Below, piece by piece: positions 36,124 to 43,939 of a DNA stretch of 64,000 nt (its first letter is position 1; each line of letters begins with the position of its first letter). The stretch comes from Chitinophaga sancti. GTDB lineage: Bacteria; Bacteroidota; Bacteroidia; Chitinophagales; Chitinophagaceae. The position numbers were made by a program, and so were the translations under genes. The stretch is taken from NCBI RefSeq assembly GCF_034424315.1, contig NZ_CP139972.1:4774001-4838000 (forward strand). Reading direction: 5' to 3'. Below the pieces are notes generated by a model. The model ran no database searches. It saw nothing but the letters and a program-made list of their open reading frames with translations, and was not told the origin of the DNA.

Positions 36124-36965
36124 CTTCCCCTGCATATACGCAGGGATACTGACACCTGCCAGCGAAAGGACTGTAGGAGCAAAATCCGCGGCATTGACCA
36201 GATCATCATTAGTCGTTGCAGCTCTTTCAGCATGTGGCAACCGTATAATGAAAGGAATATGTGTACCCCGTTCCAGGATCTCTCTTTTCATCCAGGGTAG
36301 TGATCCACCATGATCACTGTAGAAGAAGATGATCGTATTATCATATAAACCATCCTTTTTAAGCATATTGATCAGGGAGCCTACCTGCTGATCCATTATT
36401 TCAATATTGGTCAGCAACCGGACAATATCATGCCTTATTACCTTTGTGTCCGGGTAATAAGGTGGCACCTTCACGTTTTCAGGAAGTACCAACAGGCTGT
36501 CTTTACATAAGAATATCTGCGATTCATGCGTGATGAAAAAGTTAAACACAGAAAAGAAGGGTTTGTCTCCAGGCCGGGTACGATAGGAAGCCGCAGGGCC
36601 ATTCTCATCCCAAACCGTTACCGGTGCTTCGAACTGGTAATCCTGTTTTCATTATTGGTACAATAATATCCGGCCATCCGCAGGTATTCCTGGAAACACT
36701 TTACATAATCAGGTATCACAGCGGAATAAGGTGTGATCAACGAATCTTTCTTAGCACCAGAACCACCCGGAAGTGTTCTCATATGTTGTGCACCGATCGA
36801 TGTCTGGTACATTCCTGTTACAATAGCTGCCCTGCTGGGTGCACAAACACCTGCAGTTGTAAACACATTGGTATATCGGATACCCTCTTTTGCCAGTTGA
36901 TCTATATTGGGAGTCTTTACTACTTTATCGCCATAGGTAGCCCGCTCAATTAGTACTTCCTTAGA
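36124..36965 (-). pseudogene. Frameshifted, truncated sulfatase
   Basis: Reading minus from about 36965: ATYGDKVVKTPNIDQLAKEG, then TTAGVCAPSRAAIVTGMYQ with the Cys-type sulfatase motif CxPSR whose cysteine becomes formylglycine. A stop follows at about 36618 in that frame, but the next frame carries the conserved continuation DYQFEAPVTVWDENGPAASY and IFFYSDHGGSLPWMKRE. A single-base loss near 36640 explains this. The first strand and metal-binding aspartates are gone, and the C-terminus ends at SIPAYMQGK, where it fuses in frame to an anSME piece. Confidence 0.8.
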
Positions 36966-37216
36966 AATCTCAATGAAATCAATATTGGTGCTGGTGCTTC
37001 GCCCTCGCCAGGTATTGCTTCTTGCGGGCTATAAGGAACTGTGTTGAATGATCTTTTATTTAGATTTGTATCAAATCCACCGATTCCCTGAACAATAAGT
37101 GGTTCAATTATAATAATCAATCCAGGACAGCCTCAGTTTGGCTGATGATTTAGCCATTAACCCGGAATCAGTAACTTTAATTAATGGTCTATCAATAAAC
37201 AGATCTTTTTTCTCCT

Positions 37217-38131
37217 ATGACCAAAGAACAAACCTTATTTATTTCTGAAGATTACACTGAGTTTTTTTACTGGGTGAAGAAAAGAACAGAAGCATTTTGG
37301 AACAAAGGTAATTCCCCGAGCCGTCCTGAGGGGTTTACCTGTCCCGCATGGGCGGAGGGTGCTAAGTGGATTGGAATGACCGATGACCAGATCGATTCCA
37401 TCGAAGCAAAGTATAGCATCAATTTTACACCGGAACATAGAGCTTTCTTACGCATCCTGCATACAACAGATAGGAAAGAGGTAGATGAGTATGAAGAAGA
37501 CGGGAAAACAATAACTCATCAAAGATCATTTTTTTACAATTGGATAGAAGAGGAGGAAGAACTTGTTTCCAGATTGTCCTGGCCTTATCGTACCATATTT
37601 GATGATGTATCGTCATCCAGCGGGGTATGGTTAAAGTCCTGGGGGCCCAGACCATCGTCTGTAGAAGAGAAGGAGCGCATCTTTGCCGACTGGTATGCGA
37701 AGGCACCGAAATTACTCCCGATCAGGTCACACAGGTTTGTAGTTAGTGGGGATGATCTTCATGATCGTCCTGTATTATCTGTTTGGGGGTCTGATACAAT
37801 TGTGTATGGATGGGATCTCAGATTATATTTGTTAAATGAGATCCCCGGGCACCTGGATCTCATAATTCCGGAGTTTGATGAAGAAGATCAATGTTATTAT
37901 AGTAAGTATAGAAATGAATTAAAGGAGATATTGGATCTTGAAAGGTTAAAGTTACCGGCCAGGGATATTCCCTATTGGAAGGAATTAATACTATACTGGA
38001 GTTCAGGATGGTCAGGTTTTGGATTAAGGTCACCTGGTGATAACGGCGGAAAAACGCTCCTGGCTATCATGCCTACATTCGTGCCAGAGGGCCAGGAAGC
38101 TACTCAGAAGACATTCAGAACGCATGAGTAA
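37217..38131 (+). CDS. SMI1/KNR4 (SUKH)-like protein, possible orphan immunity gene
   Basis: The 304-residue soluble protein has segments that fit the SUKH superfamily: IGMTDDQIDSIEAKYSINFT then PEHRAFLRILHTTD (the 'xxxIxxxExxlgxxlPxdyxxfl' start) and HRFVVSGDDLHDRPVLSVWG then IVYGWDLRLYLLNE (the later strand region). SUKH proteins commonly neutralise contact-dependent or polymorphic toxins. No toxin gene lies beside it; the nearest toxin remnant is 3 kb away. The call is by pattern only. Confidence 0.6.
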   Translation: MTKEQTLFISEDYTEFFYWVKKRTEAFWNKGNSPSRPEGFTCPAWAEGAKWIGMTDDQIDSIEAKYSINFTPEHRAFLRILHTTDRKEVDEYEEDGKTITHQRSFFYNWIEEEEELVSRLSWPYRTIFDDVSSSSGVWLKSWGPRPSSVEEKERIFADWYAKAPKLLPIRSHRFVVSGDDLHDRPVLSVWGSDTIVYGWDLRLYLLNEIPGHLDLIIPEFDEEDQCYYSKYRNELKEILDLERLKLPARDIPYWKELILYWSSGWSGFGLRSPGDNGGKTLLAIMPTFVPEGQEATQKTFRTHE

Positions 38132-38154
38132 ATGCGTTGCTAATTATGGGTAAA

Positions 38155-38260
38155 ACAAAAACCCCCAATCTTTCGCATTGAAGGCTTACATTTTAGCGCC
38201 TACAAGGGGGCAATATTCAAACCACTTTATGGAAAAGCTATCTAAATTTCAAGTCCCTAT
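38155..38260 (-). repeat. Decayed terminator/tRNA-3'-end repeat, copy A
   Basis: The most decayed copy of the dispersed unit: AATCTTTCG...GAAGGCTT remains of the hairpin (38167-38187), then TTTAGC and CAATATTCAAACCAC with GGAAAAGCTATCTAAATTTC, matching the T-arm-like part of the other copies. The surrounding 38132-38416 holds no gene. Confidence 0.5.
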
Positions 38261-38416
38261 TAGAACTCATTTCATAAACAGGTATTTTAAATTGATAATC
38301 AATACCTAAATGGTAATTACGAAATGAGTTCTAGTAAAATTTATCCATCTTTACTGCTGGAAGCTATTTAAATTTCGACGTCGCTCAATACCCATTAAAA
38401 GCAAACAGCAATTATA

Positions 38417-39184
38417 ATGAAAAAGCATCTCTTCCTCGCCCTGCTCTCGTTATCACTTATACCTGTTCCAAAAGATACGATCATAGGCATCGACCATATT
38501 CCTGTGGTAGTTAATAACCTTGACAGCGCCACCAATTTCTATAAAAAATTAGGATTCTCTATTAAGCCCGGCAGGTTCCATCAAAACGGTATCCGCAATC
38601 AACACATCAAATTTCCAAATGGTACAGAAATTGAACTCATTACAGCACCCCAACCCCTGGATCCACTGACAACCGAATATTACAATTCTTTAAAAGAAGG
38701 AGAAGGGCCCGTTTATTTTGGACTCTTTGCCACTAATCCCGAGGAACTAACCAAACAAGTTGACACCAACATTTTACACCCACTCTTTTTCGGTTCCAGA
38801 AATCACTCTCCAACCGACAAACCCGAACATTTCGCCCACAGCAACACAGCCTACACCCTCAGTAGTATCTGGCTGGCCACAGATCACATTCCCAGCTACC
38901 TTCAGCTTTTTAAAAAGCTCGGAATAAAAATCAAACAGAAAAAAATGTTCTCAGGAATAATTGCGCAAATAGCAATCTTGAAAGAGGGCGAAGTTATTTT
39001 ATTACCGGCATCCCAACAGTTAATCCCGCATCACCAGGTAATAGGGGCCACTGTAAAGGTTAAAGATCTGAAAAAATTGAAGACGATCTTACAACTGTCA
39101 GGTATCAATGGCAGTGAAAGCAAGAACAGTGTATTAATATCTCCGGCACTTACACATGGCATCTATCTTGAATTTAGACAATAG
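38417..39184 (+). CDS. VOC-family (glyoxalase-like) protein, exported
   Basis: The 255-residue protein has a signal-like start (KKHLFLALLSLSLIP) and a vicinal-oxygen-chelate fold: IIGIDHIPVVVNNLDSATNF then YKKLGFSIKPGRFHQNGIRN, HIKFPNGTEIELI, and a second half from about residue 150 (SSIWLATDHIPSYLQLFKKL). Histidine and glutamate residues at the usual metal positions (DH, E in EIELI) are present. The substrate is unknown. It is the first cargo gene after repeat copy A. Confidence 0.75.
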   Translation: MKKHLFLALLSLSLIPVPKDTIIGIDHIPVVVNNLDSATNFYKKLGFSIKPGRFHQNGIRNQHIKFPNGTEIELITAPQPLDPLTTEYYNSLKEGEGPVYFGLFATNPEELTKQVDTNILHPLFFGSRNHSPTDKPEHFAHSNTAYTLSSIWLATDHIPSYLQLFKKLGIKIKQKKMFSGIIAQIAILKEGEVILLPASQQLIPHHQVIGATVKVKDLKKLKTILQLSGINGSESKNSVLISPALTHGIYLEFRQ

Positions 39185-39251
39185 AAAAGGGGAGGCTTTT
39201 TAATAAATGTGCTGTCTTAGGATCATGCCACGAAAACGGTTACAGTCAGCG

Positions 39252-39446
39252 TTATCCAGGAGATGATACTTTCCGGCTTCCATACCGGCCTTTACCGGAA
39301 CGATATATTGCTTCTATTTCCTCGCATAGTGCCTTGTTATCTATTGAAAGCTTTGATGGTCTCCTTGTTAACCTGGCATAATGGCCGCTGCGGCTCGCTT
39401 CAAATACAGTACACATCTTCCCGACGAGGAACCGTGTATAAGACAA
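39252..39446 (-). pseudogene. IS3-family transposase orfB fragment
   Basis: The minus strand encodes MCTVFEASRSGHYARLTRRP and IEAIYRSGKGRYGSRKV, the N-terminal HTH_21 part of IS3 orfB proteins, then diverges. No catalytic domain remains. It marks an old insertion between the VOC gene and the hypothetical gene at 39624. The remaining 39447-39623 holds nothing else. Confidence 0.75.
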
Positions 39447-39623
39447 AGAGCCTTATATAACGGTGTTTAAAGATCATTTAAAGGGCACTAAAATAGTATC
39501 TCAATATCCAATCGATATTCTGGTGATCTTACAATAATATTTTAGTACTCATTTAATGTTAAAGAAGGACCATATCTCACCAGAAAAAGCTAACATTGTA
39601 TTGTAACCTCAAAATTGTTTGTT

Positions 39624-40163
39624 ATGGCCATAGTAAAAGACAGTTTACTATTAGATAAAGTCCGGGGTGTACTCGGCAATGAGTTCGTGATATACGAACG
39701 AAATGGTCAGATCATCATCGCTAAAAAGCGTGGTCCTTCGAAGGGGAAGCCTACCACAAAGCAGTTAGAAGCCAGGTATAAGATGAAAGTGGCAGTAGCT
39801 TATGCCAAAGCGATCATTATGGATCCTGAAATAAAGGCGTATTATAAGTCCCTGGCTGGCCCTGGGCAGAATGCTTTTAATATGGCGGTCAGAGATGCTT
39901 ATCAGTCCCCAGAGATCCAGGATATTCAATTCGAAGCAGAGACCGTGGTTGTGACAGCGAAGAATGAATTCAGGGTAGCGGAGGTGAATGTAAGAGTGGA
40001 GGATGCCCAGGGTGTTATCCTGGAGCGGGGAAAGGCCATTTTAAGCCGAAATGGCGTAAGTTGGTCTTATAAGGTAAGCACAGTATCACAAGGTGGAAAA
40101 CTGGTGATAGTGGCGGTAGATTTGCCTGGGAATGAAACCGTGCGGGAGCTGAAGATGGGATAA
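39624..40163 (+). CDS. Hypothetical protein
   Basis: From the ATG at 39624 (MAIVKDSLLLDKVRGVLGNE) the product is 179 residues with no signal peptide or membrane segment. The first part has GQIIIAKKRGPSKGKPTTKQ and is very basic; the second half is beta-rich (FEAETVVVTAKNEFRVAEVN). The N-terminus could bind nucleic acid. I do not recognise the family. Good codon structure and the absence of overlapping alternatives support it as real. Confidence 0.6.
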   Translation: MAIVKDSLLLDKVRGVLGNEFVIYERNGQIIIAKKRGPSKGKPTTKQLEARYKMKVAVAYAKAIIMDPEIKAYYKSLAGPGQNAFNMAVRDAYQSPEIQDIQFEAETVVVTAKNEFRVAEVNVRVEDAQGVILERGKAILSRNGVSWSYKVSTVSQGGKLVIVAVDLPGNETVRELKMG

Positions 40164-40235
40164 AGACATACTTTACGGGAAAATGACCTTGTCATAAACA
40201 CGTTCCCTCATTCATCTATTGAAAACCTTATTCTT

Positions 40236-40260
40236 ACTGCGGTGATATCACCGCGGCAGT
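40236..40260. repeat. GC-rich perfect palindrome in a gene-free gap
   Basis: GCGGTGATATCACCGC (40239-40254) is a perfect 16-base palindrome, extended by ACTGC/GCAGT outside it. It lies in the 40164-40637 gap, 75 bases after the hypothetical gene, and may be its terminator or a protein-binding site. No gene is seen in the gap. Confidence 0.55.
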
Positions 40261-40529
40261 GATCATTTTGTATCGATGGCTCCGCGTTCACTAAGGTACC
40301 TATCATGACCAATTGCTATAACCGGGAAGACTACACTGCTACAAAATTATTTCAAGCGGATGAATCTATTGATTCATTCCGGTAATGATCATATCTCAGA
40401 CAACTTAATTCGTTGTATGAAAGCAAAGAAAATTACGGTTCGCAGTACATTTTACTACAACGTTTGCCTGTTAAGTTCTATCAACAATAATAACTATTAG
40501 CGTCAGTTTCAAGTTTTTCACAATACCCG

Positions 40530-40572
40530 AAAAGGCTCCAAATCTTTCGACGTGAAGGCTTAAAGCTTGCAT
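40530..40572 (-). repeat. Terminator-like repeat, copy B (hairpin only)
   Basis: AAGGCTCCAAATC, TTTC, GACGTGAAGGCTT form an imperfect hairpin, followed by AAAGCTTGC exactly as in copy F. The tRNA-like part is missing. The flank TCAGTTTCAAGTTT also resembles the flank of copy D. Confidence 0.6.
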
Positions 40573-40637
40573 TATCCATTTTCCTATTATATCTTCGCTT
40601 ATGATTCCCAGGGTTATCTTTTATCCCTACAACACTC

Positions 40638-41210
40638 TTAAAAAATATTAAACTCCAAAACCTTGACGATATACTTAGTATCTATAAGGTTATCTTCGTT
40701 AGTATAAGTACATTCTCCTTTATCAATTATTGGAATCATGTTAGCTACCATCCCAAGATCTACACACAAAAACTTTGCATAAAATTTCTTATACCTAAGA
40801 TAGCCGGTACCATCATATACCGCAGTAGCTAAAGCTGTTTCATCATTGAGCACGGTTAAATCATGTAGTTGTTTGTACAATTCTATTACCGACTGCTTAT
40901 CTGATATCAATTGAGTATAAAGAGTTATTTTTTGCCGATTATAATGGTCCAGGTAATAATACAGACCTTTACGGTACAATTGTTCCAAATTATGCTTTAA
41001 CAAAGTTGAATCGTAATTTATTATAGCTTGGCTTTCTAAATTATCTAATCGGTTCAAACATTTTAGAGGTGCATCTATTTCACATAAGAAAAGCCCCTCA
41101 ACAGTATCTACCATTTTTAAATCGGCTAACGGATCACCATTTAATTGACCAAAAGCAAGTTGTGCTATGACCTGCATTATAAAAAACAATGAAATGAACT
41201 TTATAATCAT
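40638..41210 (-). CDS. Exported hypothetical protein, possible immunity partner
   Basis: The 190-residue protein has a signal peptide (1-21, ending AFGQ) and a mostly helical mature part with four cysteines. It is not a family I know. It begins 13 bases after the stop of a broken toxin-like fragment on the same strand, in the position of an immunity gene. A periplasmic location would suit protection from a toxin delivered to the periplasm. This is inference from context. Confidence 0.55.
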   Translation of the reverse strand: MIIKFISLFFIMQVIAQLAFGQLNGDPLADLKMVDTVEGLFLCEIDAPLKCLNRLDNLESQAIINYDSTLLKHNLEQLYRKGLYYYLDHYNRQKITLYTQLISDKQSVIELYKQLHDLTVLNDETALATAVYDGTGYLRYKKFYAKFLCVDLGMVANMIPIIDKGECTYTNEDNLIDTKYIVKVLEFNIF

Positions 41211-41223
41211 GATAGTATTTATC

Positions 41224-41770
41224 TTATTTAATTGAATTCAGAGGAGGTAACTTATATTCGTCTCCCGTTTTGCCAGCTGATCTTTTTAAAAAATAATCAT
41301 TAAGCAATAGTTTTGTATTTTCTGGTGTGGGCATTATTAAACCAGGTTCATTACTTTCTAATGTTCTGGTCTCCGGATAATAAGCGAATGCATTTCCACT
41401 ACCGTCGGTAAAGGGTTTATGATTCAATCTTATCATATTATGAAGTCCAACCTCATGAGCAAGCATTGCCTCAACACCATATCCAAAAGGCGAGTACATG
41501 GAAAAAATATCATTAACCACCACCTTATCTTGTTCAAAACCAGTTCCAGAGGTTGCCCAGGTCGCAGCAAGGTTGGAGAATTGTATACTTTATATGCCGG
41601 GTTAGTTGATGAATACACTTCACTGTATTCAAGATCAAGTTTGTCATATAACTTCTCATTTGCTAATTTATCAAATCTCACATGAACATCATATTTAACA
41701 TTTAAAGCAAAACCAACTCCCTGTAACGTGAGTGCTAAAAAGTTGCATGAACTATTCACAACAATATTGA
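41224..41770 (-). pseudogene. Frameshifted toxin-tip-like fragment with zincin-like motif
   Basis: Two overlapping minus-strand frames encode one protein. The first gives YDVHVRFDKLANEKLYDKL and NPAYKVYNSPT; after a frameshift near 41560 the other gives LAATWATSGTGFEQDKVVVN, then FGYGVEAMLAHEVGLHNMIR and GSGNAFAYYPETRTLESNEP, ending at 41224. AHEVGLH resembles a metallopeptidase helix (HExxH-like but with HExxxH spacing). No signal or delivery domain remains; the 5' side abuts a recombinase remnant on the other strand. It looks like an orphan C-terminal tip of a polymorphic toxin. The toxin reading is inference. Confidence 0.5.
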
Positions 41771-42023
41771 GCGAAATAACCCTTGCTGAGAAATACATCG
41801 ACGTTTTCCAGCTTCAGTTAAGGAAACTATAGAAAACAATTAATGTATCAAGGGAGGAAAACGGTAAACAATATAAAACAAGATTAACCGAATTAGAACA
41901 GAAAATTGAAAATCTGGAAGAGCGGTTTATAGAAGAGAAAATAAATGAGGAGCTGTATGAGAAATTTGTTCAAAAATTTAACCTGAAGAATACCCTCCAT
42001 TTTATGACACTGTGCAGAAACTA
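41761..42023 (+). pseudogene. Serine recombinase C-terminal remnant
   Basis: The plus strand from 41788 reads EKYIDVFQLQLRKL, a TAG stop, then SREENGKQYKTRLTELEQ, KIENLEERFIEEKINEELYE and KFVQKFN, stop at 42023. This is the coiled-coil end of large serine recombinases (after the zinc ribbon). One in-frame stop and loss of the catalytic domain make it inactive. It shows that an integrative element once lay here. Confidence 0.65.
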
Positions 42024-42064
42024 AATCCTTGTTTATTCATTGTCAAATTGGCTTTATCCAGATC

Positions 42065-42117
42065 AATTTGACACTTAGAGCCAAAGTGAGTATCAAATTG
42101 GCTCTAAGTGTCAAATT
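42065..42117. repeat. Perfect 20-base inverted repeat upstream of the ATPase gene
   Basis: Arms at 42065-42084 and 42098-42117 are exact reverse complements, separated by 13 bases. The arms contain GACACTTAGAGCCAA. CAAATTGG/CCAAATTGG-like words recur at about 42043, 42096 and 42132, up to the start codon at 42146. It may be an operator for the ATPase gene or the footprint of a mobile unit. Confidence 0.7.
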
Positions 42118-42145
42118 TTGTGTATTTAAAGCCAAATTGGTAGTT

Positions 42146-43567
42146 ATGGGTAGAATTATTGGTAGGGAAAAAGAATTGAAGGTGCTTGAAGATGTGAAAT
42201 TTTCTAACAAATCACAATTTGTTGCTGTATATGGCCGGCGAAGGGTTGGTAAAAAATTTTTAATTAGAGAGGCTTTTCAGCAGGATTTTACATTTTACCT
42301 TACAGGGGTCGCCCATATAAACCTGCAACAAAATTTGTCTAACTTTCATAGAGCATTACAAAGGTTCAACTCTAATCTATCTACTCCCATTCCGGAAAAT
42401 TGGTTTGAAGCCTTTGCACAACTGGAAGAACTATTATCCCAAAACAATAAGCAAAAAAAAGTAGTATTTCTGGATGAACTGCCCTGGTTGGATACTGCAC
42501 AATCTGGGTTTCTTCCCGCACTCGACTATTTCTGGAATTTATTTGCCAGTGCAAGAAATGATGTTATCCTTATTGTATGTGGATCTGCTGCTTCATGGAT
42601 GATCAATACACTGATTCATAATAAAGGAGGACTCCATAATAGAGTAACACACAGAATACGCCTTGAACCCTTTACCTTAAGGGAATGTGAAACCTTCTTT
42701 CAGAGTCGTGGTGGAGTATTTAGCAGATATCAGTTAATTCAATTGTATATGGTGATGGGAGGTGTCCTGTTTTATCTTGATCATGTAGATATTGGCATGA
42801 GTGCTACTCTGAATATAAACCGATTGTGTTTTCAGCGGGATGGGCTATTGAAAGAAGAATTTACGGATTTATACACCTCTTTATTCAATAAGGCTGAAAA
42901 ACACCTTTCAGTAATTGAAACATTAAGCACAAAAGCTAAGGGATTAACACGTTCTGAAATTATTAATAATACAGGGCTGGCTAATGCGGGAAGTACAACA
43001 AAAATATTAAACGAATTGGAGGAGAGTGGATTTATAAGGAGGTATACCTCCTTTGGTAAAAAAGAGAAACATAGCCTTTATCAGCTAAGTGATTTTTATT
43101 CCTTATTTTATATCAAATTCATACGGGGAAGTCATGCACTGAATGAGAACGAATGGATTAATGGACTTAATACTCCACAGCAGAGAACATGGAGTGGCTA
43201 TGCATTTGAGCAGGTTTGTTTTGCACATCTGTCGGAAATTAAACATGCTCTTGGCATCAGTGGCGTGCAAACAAGTTGTTCATCATGGATAAATACGGAT
43301 AACGGGAAAAAGCACCAGATAGATTTGATAATAGACAGAAAGGATGATGTGATAAACGTTTGTGAAATGAAGTTCTCTATTACTTCTTTTACCATAGATA
43401 AGAAATATGGGGAAGTATTATCATCTAAAATAGACACTTTTCGAACCGCGACACATACCAATAAATCTATTTTTTTAACTATGATCACTACTTATGGTAT
43501 AGTAAAAAACGTTTATTCTAATGGCATAGTTCAGAATAGTTTAACGATGGATGATCTTTTTGTATAA
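42146..43567 (+). CDS. Archaeal-type AAA ATPase with DUF234-like C-terminal domain
   Basis: From the ATG at 42146 (MGRIIGREKELKVLEDVKFS) the 473-residue protein has an ATPase_2 domain: Walker A region YGRRRVGKKFLI, Walker B VVFLDELPWLD and sensor-like ILIVCGSAASWM. A winged helix follows (GLTRSEIINNTGLANAGSTT), then a DUF234 nuclease-like region (QIDLIIDRKDDVINVCEMKF, with D and E-x-K in PD-(D/E)xK style). The Walker A normally ends GKT/S; here it is GKK, which may reduce ATP binding. Such genes are common in Bacteroidota accessory regions, and their role is unknown. The longer frame from 42029 runs through the inverted repeat and is unlikely. Confidence 0.85.
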   Translation: MGRIIGREKELKVLEDVKFSNKSQFVAVYGRRRVGKKFLIREAFQQDFTFYLTGVAHINLQQNLSNFHRALQRFNSNLSTPIPENWFEAFAQLEELLSQNNKQKKVVFLDELPWLDTAQSGFLPALDYFWNLFASARNDVILIVCGSAASWMINTLIHNKGGLHNRVTHRIRLEPFTLRECETFFQSRGGVFSRYQLIQLYMVMGGVLFYLDHVDIGMSATLNINRLCFQRDGLLKEEFTDLYTSLFNKAEKHLSVIETLSTKAKGLTRSEIINNTGLANAGSTTKILNELEESGFIRRYTSFGKKEKHSLYQLSDFYSLFYIKFIRGSHALNENEWINGLNTPQQRTWSGYAFEQVCFAHLSEIKHALGISGVQTSCSSWINTDNGKKHQIDLIIDRKDDVINVCEMKFSITSFTIDKKYGEVLSSKIDTFRTATHTNKSIFLTMITTYGIVKNVYSNGIVQNSLTMDDLFV

Positions 43568-43692
43568 ATAAATTTTTTGTCAAGAAATAAGTTACATAAG
43601 TTTTATCATTTATAATACTCCCGGTTATGCGGAATGCGGCGTTCTCTAAAAGGGCATTTAATGATATGTTAACTTCATTTACGGGGTTAAAG

Positions 43693-43734
43693 TTTAAAAT
43701 GTATGTAAGCTGTTTAGCTTACACGCATTTTAAA
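43693..43734. terminator. Long imperfect hairpin after the ATPase gene
   Basis: Arms TTTAAAATGTATGTAAGC (43693-43710) and GCTTACACGCATTTTAAA (43717-43734) pair at 16 of 18 positions around TGTTTA. It lies 125 bases after the ATPase stop. It may end that transcript. The rest of 43568-43939 holds no gene. Confidence 0.6.
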
Positions 43735-43939
43735 TCTTTCTGCAACCGTACAACTTGCCTATCTTTTCTGATCATGATGCCTCATCTTAATTAAGCGTTA
43801 ATCCTCTCTAAGTCGTCATAATTCAAAAGCGAACATTGACTGTCCGGTTCTGTAACAAAACATCCAAAAGAAAAATTCATAATATACTATGAAACAATAG
43901 TTTATCTATTTGGAATAATGATTGAGGCATTTAATTTAC

